From Oryza sativa Japonica Group (Eukaryota > Streptophyta > Magnoliopsida > Poales > Poaceae), in assembly GCF_034140825.1 (NCBI RefSeq), contig NC_089035.1:379501-443500 (forward strand): a stretch of DNA of 64,000 nucleotides, read 5' to 3'. The notes under the pieces were generated by a model that saw only the letters and a program-made list of their open reading frames with translations, searched no databases and had not been told where the DNA came from. This document shows positions 24,171 to 34,731 of this stretch, piece after piece. The position numbers and the translations under genes were made by a program. How positions within the stretch are numbered: the first letter of the stretch is position 1; each line of letters opens with the position of its first letter.

Positions 24171-25807
24171 TATGATATTTTCTAATCTAAATGGATTAGA
24201 AAATATCATATTTTTACAAGTAGACAGCGTGGTCAGGCCGGTGTGCTTGTACAAGCAGAGTTTGAAATAGAGCAGGAATTGTACGCGAGGGGCGGCAGTG
24301 GTACAACGACCTGGGAATACTGGAGCAAGAGTAGAAAGAATTGCCAGTCATTTGGGTTATGGTACTTACCTACCTAGCTATACTATACAGGATCAATTAA
24401 AAATCTAGATTTGTTAGTTAGTTAGAGATCAGCGCATATATATATGATGGATCATATATTGTTGTCGATCGATCGAGTATGTACCGTAGGCCACTCATCA
24501 AGGCATTGCATATTTGCATGCATGATGATGATGAGTTATTTAATTAGCAAGTGGCCATTAGATTAGAGAGAGCAAGTGGATCGGATATACTCCAGTATTA
24601 TTGTACAATATGGGAGGAGGACCACTGCATATATGTACTCCTACAGTATTTATGCAACTTGGTTGTGGGGGATGGTTGAAGGACGGCCGTATCACCCATC
24701 CGTATACGGAAGCAACTCAACTACTTGTCTTGTCCGCCACGCCCACTATCAGCCTTGCATTGCATATGCTCTACTTAATTAAAACCAGCATCGACCAAAG
24801 TTATTCATTCAGACTAAACTCTTCCTTAAAATACACTTAATTTGCACTGGTTTTTAGATAATGGAAAAATAATACTAGCTACCATGCTGCTTAATTAATA
24901 TACTTTCTCAATTCTCTCCGTTATCGCACAGTTGCAAATTAAACACACTCCCGCTTCCATTTTGCTTACCGTTCTACTAATTCTCACGCTGAACTAGGAG
25001 GTACGATAAATTGCATTGCTATTGATTACATTATAATCATCTTTCAAGAGGTATAGTTATTTATTTTTTTAGAAGCTTCTAATTAATATAAGTATGAGTA
25101 TGGCTGTATTGATGAAGGGTAGGGGAAAAAATAGCACCAAAATTATTTTGAAATGTAAGAACAACAAGTACTATCTTAATAAAAAAATTAAATGCTAGAA
25201 CAATAATTAATTGAAATGTAAGTGAACATAATGCATGTATGAATCGATCGATCGATATCGCTATCCGATCCCTACCAGCTGCACAACGATGGATCGATCT
25301 CCATCATCATGTGCCCTTCAATCCTCCAACCAATCACATGCCAAAGATGCTTACATACATACAGCTAACGCATTATTGTCTTCTTTCCTAGCTGCTTTGC
25401 CAAAGTGTTTTCGGCAGCTAGCTAGCTACCTGCTTTTAACTCTGTCACACTTGGATAGAGATGGTAATTAACTGTCCATTCACCCTTCTAATTATTCGCC
25501 TAAAATGTGTTTAGTTCCGTTGGATCGGCTCACTTTCCATCCCTGTTTTTGTCCCCTATATATAGAGACAGCCAAACATATATATATGCAATTGATTACA
25601 TCATATATGCTTGGCCATGAGTAGAGAAGAGAGCTGATCCTCGAGTTATAGCTCACCACCACCACCACGTACTGCTACAAATATGAACATATACGCTAGG
25701 CTAGCTAGTATTTGTTGCATCCTTTTTCTTCTTACAAGTTGCCAAGGTGTGTAAAAACATCTGGTTGTCATGCGAGCTTGGTCTTTGGAGAGCAGATATA
25801 TATTGTA

Positions 25808-26042
25808 TTCCCTCCGTTTCGTTTTATTTGACGCCGTTGACTTTTTATCACATGTTTGACCATTCGTCTTATTCAAAAACTTTTGTGAAATATGTAAAAT
25901 TATACGTATGCATAAAAGTATATTTAACGATGAATCAAATGATAGGAAAAGAATTAATAATTATTTAAATTTTTTAAATAAGACAAGCGGTCAAACATGT
26001 GCTAAAAAGTCAATGGTGTCAAATAAAACGAAACGGAGGGAG
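25808..26042. mobile_element. Stowaway MITE, 235 bp, second copy in opposite orientation
   Basis: TA-flanked. It runs as the reverse complement of the 21892 element, with only scattered differences. 24180-25800 between the Helitron and this element shows no gene or repeat that I can support. Confidence 0.9.
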
Positions 26043-26097
26043 TACAATATACCTATCTCTTGTAAGTAAACATATAGGGATATAAATTATAATTGTT

Positions 26098-27044
26098 CAC
26101 TACTACTACAGAACATCTAAAAATTCCCGGTTGTAAACCTGGATAGGTGCCGGTTTTATAGTCGGCAACAATTATATATTCGTCACCAATGACTTGATAG
26201 AATTGATATTTTTGGGCTCCCCACAATTTAAAGAAAATACATAGACGCCGGCTAGAACTCCATATTGATTCAACAACAACAATCCCCATCCACACTGATC
26301 AAGAAATTCAATTATTATTCCCCATCCATCATATATCAACACCAGGAAGATGAAGGACTACACGAGATCAAGAACCCACTACCCCCCTCCCTCCAGTCCT
26401 AGCGGAGCCACTAATGTCATCGTCGCCAATCTGCACCACCGTGTTCCGCTAGCGGTTTATGGCAAGGAGGAGCGGCGTGGGAGACAATGACTACCGACGG
26501 CGTCGTCGTCGTAGGCTAGCCCTCTCCGCGTCGAGGTCGACGCCGCCAGATCAGTGGCACGCGAGCTCCAGGCAGCTTGGTCTAGTGGTTCACAAGCTGT
26601 GAGGATGGGCGACAACAGCGAGGAGGCACGTATGCAGTGAGGAGGAGAAAGAGGGAGGAGAGGACAATGCAGCGGCGACGAGGTTGTGAAGTTGAGGGGC
26701 GGCGGGATAAGTGTGTGTGTGTGAGAGAGAGAGAGAGGGGGGATGGATAAGGAGGGGCTGGTTGACTCGGTGGGGTTAAAAGGAATCACCATCCCATGAT
26801 CTATTGGCTCGGGCTAGCTTTTTATAAAACCGACACCTATAATATAAGTATAGGTGCCGATTCTTTTGAAAAAAATCCGCACTAGTATTATTGGTGCTGG
26901 TCTTTATATTAGAACCGGTGTCTATAGTTGCTCAAAGGTGTCAGTTTTTTTTTTATCCCATAGAAACGAAAAAGGTTAATAGATATCGATTTTAAATGAA
27001 CCGACAACCATGAGTCGGTACCTACGGAGGATTTTATAGTAATG
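26098..27044. mobile_element. Non-autonomous CACTA element
   Basis: Left end CACTACTACTACAGAAC; right end ...ttttatagtaatg, a slightly decayed complement. Flanking trinucleotides are gtt and gtc. Subterminal motifs of the type ggtgccggttttat and aaccggtgtctat repeat in both orientations near the ends, as CACTA elements do. The centre (about 26380-26800) is GC-rich, unlike the flanks, and may be captured host sequence; no protein was recognised. Confidence 0.75.
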
Positions 27045-27049
27045 GTCCG

Positions 27050-28670
27050 TACTTTTATTTCAGATTAACGGCTAATAATATACAGTTCCCCAATGCTAAC
27101 AGCATAACTGTGCCCTCATAACCTCATTTATGTTTGAGTAATTTTACAGCTCTTGAAAAATTACTAAAAGTCATCATGTAAAATTTAGTAGCACCTGTTA
27201 ATACCAAATACCAAGACATGTACATAAGCTCTAGATCTTACGCTTAAAGTTTTTCTCTTAATTAAAGACCGTGAAATTTCTCTTTACCTCAGCGTGGACC
27301 CAAAGTAGTGAGCATGTGAGTACTATCTTCACGTGCATACCTGCTGGTTTCAATTTCTTTTTTTTAAAAAAAACTTATTTTACAATTAAGCCTTTCTAAA
27401 ACTTAATAAAAAAAATAGATACATAGCTCGGTGCCAAGGGTATTTGGAGCTGAAGTTGAATGGTCTCAGCGTCAAATAAAGTGGTGTCGAAACCTAATCC
27501 TCAGCACCTACCTCCGTGTGCCACCTATATGAACAACTTCCCTCTCTCCCCTATTACACCTTTTTGAATCATATTGATTTGCTATCAATAGGATATAAAA
27601 AATGCTTATTGCATGCTTCCTAAGCCCGAAGTAATTAATTCAACATCTTTATCTTCAAGGAAAAAAAAAAAGGTTACGATAATACTCGATTTCTTAATTA
27701 ACTTGCAATGATTTTTTTTTCTTTTTTTTAGGAATTGACAATGAGTTGGATCCTTATTGGGTTCGGCGGTGGTGGACGGCAGGGAGAGACGGCAAGAAAG
27801 CTACCCAAAGTGTGGTGTGTGCATGCATTTAATTGAGATATATGTGTACAACATATATAATCGAATGAAATCTTCGTTTATCTTGATTTGTAGAGACAAA
27901 AATCTTGCATCGATAGTGGAGGCTTGAGAGCCTTATCAACCCCATGCTGGATCCGTCCTCACGCTAGCCTGACTGATGTGTCAAAACATTCAGATATTAA
28001 AAATTAAGTCTTAGAGGGGGTTCGTTTTTAAAATAAAAAAATATAAAAAGTTTTAAAAAAACGGATAAAACGGGGGAGCCTCAATACAGGATAATTCGTA
28101 TGTATGGGTGGATTTTTTTCCCCCTCAATACAGGATAATCCCTCAATTGGAAGCATTCCTGTTAATATTGTTTGTTTGGACCAGAGTAAACTGCGAATTT
28201 GTTTAATCAGAATGTACGTATACGTACGAATTACAGCATTCATCTAGAACGTACGTACCTCGGTATACGTAGCAGCTAGTAGTAGGCATACATCGATTGC
28301 AAATTCAATTCGCTCGTGACTACTTCACGGGCGACCCTGCCTAACAACAACGTACCATGCTCATCTGATCTGATCGATCAATCCCCATAATTAATGTGAC
28401 TAGTACTCCCTCTATCGTAATAATTTTATTTTTAGCTCATTTTATTTATCTCAAAGTAATTTTTTTAAAGCAATTATTCCATCGAAGTTTGTAAAAGTAT
28501 AAAATAACTGTATCAGGAATAGATAAAATAGAAAATAATTGTTTGCATTGATATATGTGAGATAGATGAGAAATGAACTTATTTTAAGATGAAAGATGTA
28601 CTACTTTCTACTAATAACTATTTTTTTAAGATGAATTTGAATAAACAACTATCATTAATCTTTAGAATTA
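27050..28670. other. Intergenic stretch without recognised gene
   Basis: AT-rich. A Stowaway-like end (tactccctctatcgtaataa) lies near 28403 with a diffuse partner near 28610. No coding exon chain or RNA gene was found on either strand. Confidence 0.5.
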
Positions 28671-28680
28671 ATTACTTTAC

Positions 28681-30143
28681 GGGAAGTGCTTCTATGCTTC
28701 TTTAAAAAAAACATGCACGAAAATTAAAGCACATCAACGGTGAGGATTAAAAGTTGATTAACAGAGTAATCCCCTTTAACGAGGGGTAATTTTGTCCTAA
28801 GAAAAAGCTGACCATATCTAGCCCACCCTGTCCGCATATCAGAATCGACTGGTTCCTCCTTGACTTGCACCTTTGACGGAGGCGCCATCTTCGCCGCCGC
28901 CGCCGGCACCGCCATCCCACCGGGTCGAACGAACCCATCTTGCCCGACGCCGGCACGCTTGCCGGCGGCATTCGACGACAGCCTTGTGGCGTCCATGCTC
29001 GCGCATGCCGGCGCCTCCGCGGGCTCCTCTCCTTGACCTGCAGCACCGTAAACGGAGGCACCATCTTCGCCGCCGCCGCTGCCATCACTTCGTCCTCTCC
29101 CTGTTCCTGGACGTCCTCGCCATGGCTCCCGGCGGCGGCGGGGGCCGCGGGGCGGGAAGCCTGGAGGGCCTGCAGCTAGCTGAAGCGGGCGTGGATGGAG
29201 GACTGGAGGGAGGAGAGGTGGGAGTCGAGGTCGGACCAGCGGAAGGGGAGGAGGATGGGCGAGTGGAGGACGAGGCTGTCGCAGGCCTCGCGGAGGCGTT
29301 GCTTCTTGCCATGCAGCGTCGCGATGGCGGCCTCCACCTGCGCCGGCCGTCGTCATCGCCATCAGAGATGGTTCAGGGCACAGGGCCGTTGCCGTGGCGG
29401 CGGCGGCGAGCTGTTGCATAATCTCCATCGCCATCGATTCTTCGTGCGGCCGGTAAGAAGCCGACGCAGTTTATATATAGGCACGCGGCCGCGAACAGTC
29501 CGAGACGGATAGGATCAGCGCATACAACCAATTCTATGTAAATTCAAAAGATTGTGATCAGCCTTGTGTTAAGTTCAGTTCAATTCTGAATGCATATCAG
29601 AGGTATCACCATATACTGAGGAATAAAATGGACATGGAAGCTTTGGTAATCTCTGCCGAGAATCACGAAGAAGCAGAATAAGGTGTTGATAATGGTGAGT
29701 GAGGGTGTTGTGCTCAATGAATCAGCCAACCAGCCATGTTTCCTGAACCACGAGAATATTGACGAACCTGAAAGCACGACGACGAGCACCACCTACACAA
29801 CACGTCAACACACAGCTCCCCGAAGGAGAGAGCTCGCCGGTGAAGGAAGCAGCGACGGCGTGGTTAGTAGCGGAAGGGGAAAACACTCTTACAGTTACAG
29901 GGGGTAGAGGATGAGGGTGCGGGCGTGCGGCGCTGTTCACCGGAATGCGTCGTGAGAACTGCCGCGCGCTGGCCGCGAATCAATCCATGAGAAGGGATGT
30001 GGATACGGATATGGGCTTTTACTTCTGGACGAAATTGCCCCTTGCTAATGGTGATTACTCGGTTAATCAACTTTTAATCCTCACCATTGACGTGCTTTAA
30101 CTTTCGTGCAGTTTTTTTTTTAAGAAGCATAGAAGCACTTCCC
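28681..30143. mobile_element. Pack-MULE with perfect 9-bp target duplication
   Basis: Long inverted ends (~120 bp, GGGAAGTGCTTCTATGCTTC onward) are flanked by direct TTACTTTAC at 28672-28680 and 30144-30152. The interior is GC-rich (28860-29450) and carries gene-like sequence in place of a transposase. Length 1463 bp. Long TIRs, a 9-bp duplication and captured host DNA together define a Pack-MULE. Confidence 0.93.
28850..29434 (-). pseudogene. Captured FRIGIDA-like gene fragment inside the Pack-MULE
   Basis: A minus-strand frame reads QVEAAIATLHGKKQRLREAC, then DSLVLHSP, LPFRWSDLDSHLSSLQSSIH, resembling the N-terminal helical part of plant FRIGIDA-like proteins. A second stretch (ACASMDATRLSS) fits the later LCxxMD region. 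A TAG follows HARFS, and the N-terminal ATG segment (MAMEIMQQLAAAATATAL) is in another frame, so the fragment is broken as a protein. The ATG-started frame 28724-29434 is open for 236 codons and could still yield an unrelated peptide. The family match is from memory, hence moderate confidence. Confidence 0.5.
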
Positions 30144-30821
30144 TTACTTTACTTGTTTTTACAGATGGAGTAACTCGTAGAAGCAGCCAGCAGTTGTCGT
30201 GGTCGTGAGTGTCGTGCTGCCTGCAGTGCTGCACTGCATCTGGATCTCCATGTTGCCATCCATGTCCTCCTCTCATCCTGCTGCTGCTTTGCTGTTTTTT
30301 CCTGCTCCATGTATCTGTCTCTGTCCCTTTCTTCGTCTTGCCATCCATTTCATGCCCTCGGTTTCGATCTCATCCTAAGTAAATGGTGGCCCATTGTTAG
30401 AGACCCACTTGTTTAAGCTCCAATACAAATCACGAGTATATAGGTGGGCTGGAAGGAACAACAACTAACAGGAGCAAGATTTAGAAGATTCTGAATGAAT
30501 CAGTGAGTAAGAGGATACATTGGTTGGTAGGAAGAAGAAGAGAGGGAAGGAGAGATCGACAAGGAGGCAAGCCCGCCTCCAGGTCGCCGTGCCGCCCTTT
30601 GGACAATGATCTGGTCTCTTGGGCTTGCTTGGACTTCTTGGAAAGTAGCTGATTCAGCCCATATTGCAGCCCACATGGCTCCTAACACCCATGCCTTGCA
30701 TGATCAAGAGTAAGAGTAATGGTAGTAGTACATTATCTAAAAAAAAAAAGAGTAATGGTAGTAGTAGCAAATTAACTGTACCTATCTCTGTCTGAGCAGA
30801 TCTATCGAGCTGCCTTGCCTG

Positions 30822-31314
30822 GAATTTTTTTTAGAAATAATATTATTTTAATGGAAAATTGCAAAAGTAGTAGCTGATTAGCTAAAATTGCAAGTTTGAT
30901 ACCCTGTCGAACAACCACAGTTCGACAGGTACCTGTCGAACTACAGTTGTTCGACAGGGTTGTGGTTCACTTAAAAAAACAGAAAAGGACAAGAAAGAGC
31001 ATGGCAGGGGGCCTATCGAACATCCAAAGTTCGATAGGTCTGCATGCACAGTGGTGTACAGTGCTCATAGTGATTGATCTTCTTTTTTTCTATCATTTTT
31101 TATCCCCTGTCGAACAGGGGCAGTTCGATAGGGTATTTTTTATACCCTGTCGAACAATCGCAATTCGACAGGTACCCTATCGAATTGTGGTTGTTCGATA
31201 TGTACCCCTGTCGAACTATGGATGTTCGACAGGGCATTAAACTTGTAATTTTAACCGATCAGCTTCTACTTTTGCAATTTTCCATTAAAATAATATTATT
31301 TTTAAAAAAAATTC
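30822..31314. mobile_element. Mutator-type non-autonomous element with palindrome array
   Basis: Inverted ends of ~75 bp (GAATTTTTTTTAGAAATAAT ... and complement) are flanked by the direct 9-mer CCTTGCCTG at 30813-30821 and 31315-31323. The 9-bp duplication points to the Mutator superfamily. The interior has no coding frame and consists mainly of the seven-palindrome array. Confidence 0.85.
30905..31231. repeat. Seven 23-bp palindromes, TRTCGAAC-N7-RTTCGAYA type
   Basis: Units start at 30905, 30934, 31014, 31108, 31148, 31178 and 31209. Each is exactly 23 bp with 8-bp complementary arms (some with one mismatch) and a variable 7-bp centre. Neighbouring units are spaced 29-31 bp start to start in the two clusters. 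The centres differ, so the arms are what is conserved. Confidence 0.9.
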
Positions 31315-31884
31315 CCTTGCCTGCAACCATACATGAGACCATGACCATCGTCCATCCCTCCATCATCTGAACGCCAAACTGAACTGAACAAGAGATTTTC
31401 TTCTCCTTTTTTTTTTTTTTGTGAAACGATACTTAGTAGTAAGAGAACTGAATTTAACAAGGAGAAATGGCAAATGCAGAAACGATCTTTGATCAGGGAT
31501 GCTTCCAATCGACGAGATGAGAATATAGGCCAGAGTACATGCCATGCCATGTTGCTGTCATATCGATCATATCAGAATTTTATTAGTTTTGCTCTTCTGA
31601 ATCTATTCCATTCCACTACACACCACATATACACATCTGCCCTCCATCGACATGAACGGTCTGCCACTACCTATAGCCAAATATATATATGCGGAGAACC
31701 GGCTGGCCTGCCTTTGCATCGTGATCGAGATCGAGATTGAGATCGAACAGTGATGCTTCTTTTTTTCTTTTTGGACATGATGAGGCCATCAGAACAATAT
31801 CCCAATGAGAAGAAAAGCACAAGATTAAACGGTATGTTCACAGCATATCCGGTGCTTCTTCTTCAGCTGCTGCCTCCAAACCAA

Positions 31885-32410
31885 AAAAAGATCCATCCAA
31901 TGATTTGTCACACGCTCTCACAGCTAGGCTCATGTTCATCTGTGGTTTTCTTTTCTTCTTTTCGGACGACACATCGGTTTCGGATGGGACTTGCATCTGA
32001 ATCCTCCAATCTTTACATCAGCATCACCTTGCTTTTTCAAACAATTCCTTTTGATCTACATAAAGAGATTGATGTATACATATGGTGCTTTCCTCTGGAA
32101 AATATACGGAAACATATGATTGCTGTATTGCATTTCATCGCAATGTATCTTGAGGAAATCTGAATCCTGAGCAATAAGCTAGCAGATTTTCAGTTGCTAC
32201 CCTGATATGTTTTCTCTGAGATCTCGATCACTAGTTATTAGTGAGGACAAGAGCTTTGTTCAGAGAAAGAACTTGCAGTTTCAGATAGCGGGTGGCTGTC
32301 ACAACTTTTCAAACAGTAACAAAAAGAAGAAAGGGGTGAAATGGAAATGAACTTTGCAGTTAGGTAGCCATAGCTTTAATATTGCCAGTATTTGGCAGTG
32401 GAGAGTTGAG
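31885..32410. repeat. Diverged direct duplication, copy 1
   Basis: Shares with 33505-34200, in the same order: gatccaYccaatgatttgtcac, atccKYcaatcttt.catcagcatc, gctttttcaaac.attccttttgat, gtcacaac, and gaaatggaaatg.a.tttgcagtta. Copy 2 is longer because of insertions. 31330-31880 shows nothing else recognised. Confidence 0.75.
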
Positions 32411-32477
32411 ACACAGCAGGCACTTCTCCTTTGGAACATCTACCCGTTCTTCTGTTGCATTTGCACCTGATCCAAAT

Positions 32478-33133
32478 TAGGGGTGAAAAAAGCTTATGGC
32501 TAAGATTGGCTCAAACTCGTAATCATAATGAACCGTGTCGCGACCATTTTTTAGTAAGTTAATTTAACGAGCCAGCTCATGATCGAGCTACTCATTAGTA
32601 CAAAAGTCACTATATATTTTCATATTTAGTGCTTCTTAAGTTGTGAGTACTTACACTACACAATGACCCACGTTCACCGTCCGTCCATTGTGTAGACAAA
32701 AGTCATGTTTGGCAACTAAGAAAGTATCGGCAAAGCCTGTGCCAACAGAATTTTCAGCAGTCGGTGTTGCAGCCCTTTTATATGTTTGCCTACACATAAT
32801 TTGTTCCAAAATTTAGTCTTTTTTCCAACTGACTTTTGTTAGCAAAAGTGGACCATGGTGTAGTGTTAGTCCTTTAATTTACTAGCAAACTAACTATTTG
32901 TATTTAGTGAATATTTTACTAGTTATTGCTTATATTATACTAACATATGATAAATTGGTAAATATTGAAATTTTAAAGTTGATATAAATAAGATTGAACT
33001 TACTAACGAGCTTAACAAGCCAACTCGTAAGCTAAGCCGAGCCACGCTTTTAGCTCGTTAGGGTTAATTAATAAGCCGAGCTGGCTAGTCATGATACTAC
33101 TAATAACGAGCCGAGCCAGGTCATTATCCCCTC
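32478..33133. mobile_element. Old hAT-like element interrupted by a CACTA MITE
   Basis: The left end taggggtgaaaaa and right end cattatcccctc are imperfect inverted repeats. The flanking 8-mers atccaaat and atctaaat differ by one base. Sub-ends are rich in gagccgagc/gctcg motifs. No transposase was seen. Boundaries are less certain than for the other hAT elements. Confidence 0.55.
32654..32865. mobile_element. CACTA-like MITE nested in the hAT remnant
   Basis: Ends CACTACACAATGACCCAC and the complement of CACTACACCATGGTCCAC. Direct TTA on both sides (32651-32653, 32866-32868). 212 bp, non-coding. Confidence 0.75.
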
Positions 33134-33485
33134 ATCTAAATTAACAACACCCACCAATGCATATGCTTCTCACAATGAAAAGCTAGCACATTGAGCATGG
33201 AAAGATAGCGTAAGCTTGAACTGAATCTCTTCGATCTCCTACCTTTCACCGCGCGCTAAATTAACCTGTGTACTTCATTTCACTGTGCTCAATCAACTTC
33301 GACAATTGTCAAGAGCTAGCCGGGCAAGCTTCAAATTAATCTTAATTTTTTTTAGACAATGTAAGAGCTCTAAACTTCATGAACTGAATGAGATTGAGTA
33401 AGGCACGATCAATGTCCTCGATCAAGTCACATAAACAACAGAAGATGCTTACAGTACAGACACCACGGCACGGCTAGCTTGATCG

Positions 33486-33625
33486 TCACCGAAGAAAAGA
33501 TCCACCCAATGATTTGTCACAGCATAAGAATCCTTCAATCTTTCCATCAGCATCGTCGTAATAGTTAGCTTTTTCAAACCATTCCTTTTGACTAGGGTAT
33601 CTACCCGTATTCTCTCTTTTTTCTA
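33486..33625 (-). pseudogene. Coding-like remnant, family unknown
   Basis: The minus-strand frame reads NTGRYPSQKEWFEKANYYDD, then ADGKIEGFLCCDKSLGG and a stop. Codon pattern and residue mix look protein-like. The matching part of copy 1 keeps QKELFEKA but then hits a stop. It may be the last exon of a decayed or unannotated gene; no upstream exon was found. Confidence 0.3.
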
Positions 33626-34200
33626 CATAAATGATTAATGATGTATGCATATGTAAGCACTGCACGTGATTTTTCCTGAAACAATCAAGGGATAGAAAAG
33701 AAAAACATGTGATACAAATCTCCTCATTCCATTGCATTTCATGGCATTCTATCTTCAGATAAATCTGAACACTGAGCAACAAGGTGACTTTCAGTTACTT
33801 GATTCTTACTCTCTTGCAGATTATATATGTCATACTGAGATTACTCGTCAATGGATTGCTGCTTTGATTTTGTTTATGGACAAGGGATTTTGAAGAGAGG
33901 AAAAATTCAGTTGTAAGTGAGGACTGAGGATCAATATGCCATCAGTGAGAGCCTCTCACTCGTTGAGAGAAAGCAATTGCAGTTTCAGCAAAAGAGCTAG
34001 TACTGCTTTTGCACAATGCAAATGAACTATATATGGGGTACAAAGCATCCTATTTATCTTTGCAAGGCGAATGGCTGTCACAACGTTGCAGACAGACAGC
34101 ATATAAAGAAAAGGGGGTCGAAATGGAAATGGAGTTTGCAGTTAGCTATCTAGAGCTTTATTAATATTGGCAGTATATCCTTGAGAAGTGGAATGTTCTG
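33505..34200. repeat. Diverged direct duplication, copy 2
   Basis: Partner of 31885-32410. It includes the minus-strand coding-like segment at 33486-33625, which in copy 1 is interrupted. Confidence 0.75.
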
Positions 34201-34436
34201 CAGGGTTGGTTAGCATTTTGCAGGCAAATTATGATATTCATCAGAGATATTTTTCATATTTTTGCATGCTAACAGAAAGAAAGGAAATGTAGCATAGTGA
34301 TGGATGCATTCAGAACATTCTTTAACAGTGTTGGTTCTAAAGCTGTTTTGTGCATGAGCATGTCCTGAATAATATCCTCAAAACCAGAAGATGATGATGT
34401 GTAAAGCATGCAGCAGAATATTGGTGAAGCTTTCTA

Positions 34437-34553
34437 CTCCATCGGTTCGAAAATATAAACCATTTTGAAGAAATGTGACACATTATATACTATGAATCTG
34501 GATACGGAGCCTGTCCAGATTCGTAGTAGAGGATATGTCAAAAACGGAGGGAG
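34437..34553. mobile_element. Stowaway-type MITE, short
   Basis: TA-flanked. Ends are ctccatcggttcgaaaatat and ...aaaacggaggga. It lies ~70 bp upstream of the exonuclease-like gene's TATA box and so forms part of its upstream region. Confidence 0.7.
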
Positions 34554-34622
34554 TATCTAGCAGGGACATCACATTCGATCGACAACACTGTCAAGAATCA
34601 AATTCTGTCCGTTGGATTTGCG

Positions 34623-34630
34623 TATAAATA
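34623..34630 (+). promoter_or_regulatory. TATA box of the exonuclease-like gene
   Basis: TATAAATA, 102 bp upstream of the ATG at 34732, with no ATG between the expected transcript start and that codon. Confidence 0.7.
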
Positions 34631-34731
34631 GGCATCGGAAACAAGTGCAGATAGCAATCACCAATCAGCACAACAACTAACTACACCAGTGGCCACTCAC
34701 CTGCACTCCTGCAGTAGTCTTCAGATCGAGA

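Noticed and set aside
24576-25471. Short frames in the 24-25 kb gap
   Set aside because: Under 80 codons, no splice partners, no recognisable motif, AT-rich context.
30901-31240. The palindrome array as a CRISPR-like array
   Set aside because: Repeats are self-complementary units with irregular gaps inside a plant transposon; there are no spacers of even size and no cas genes.
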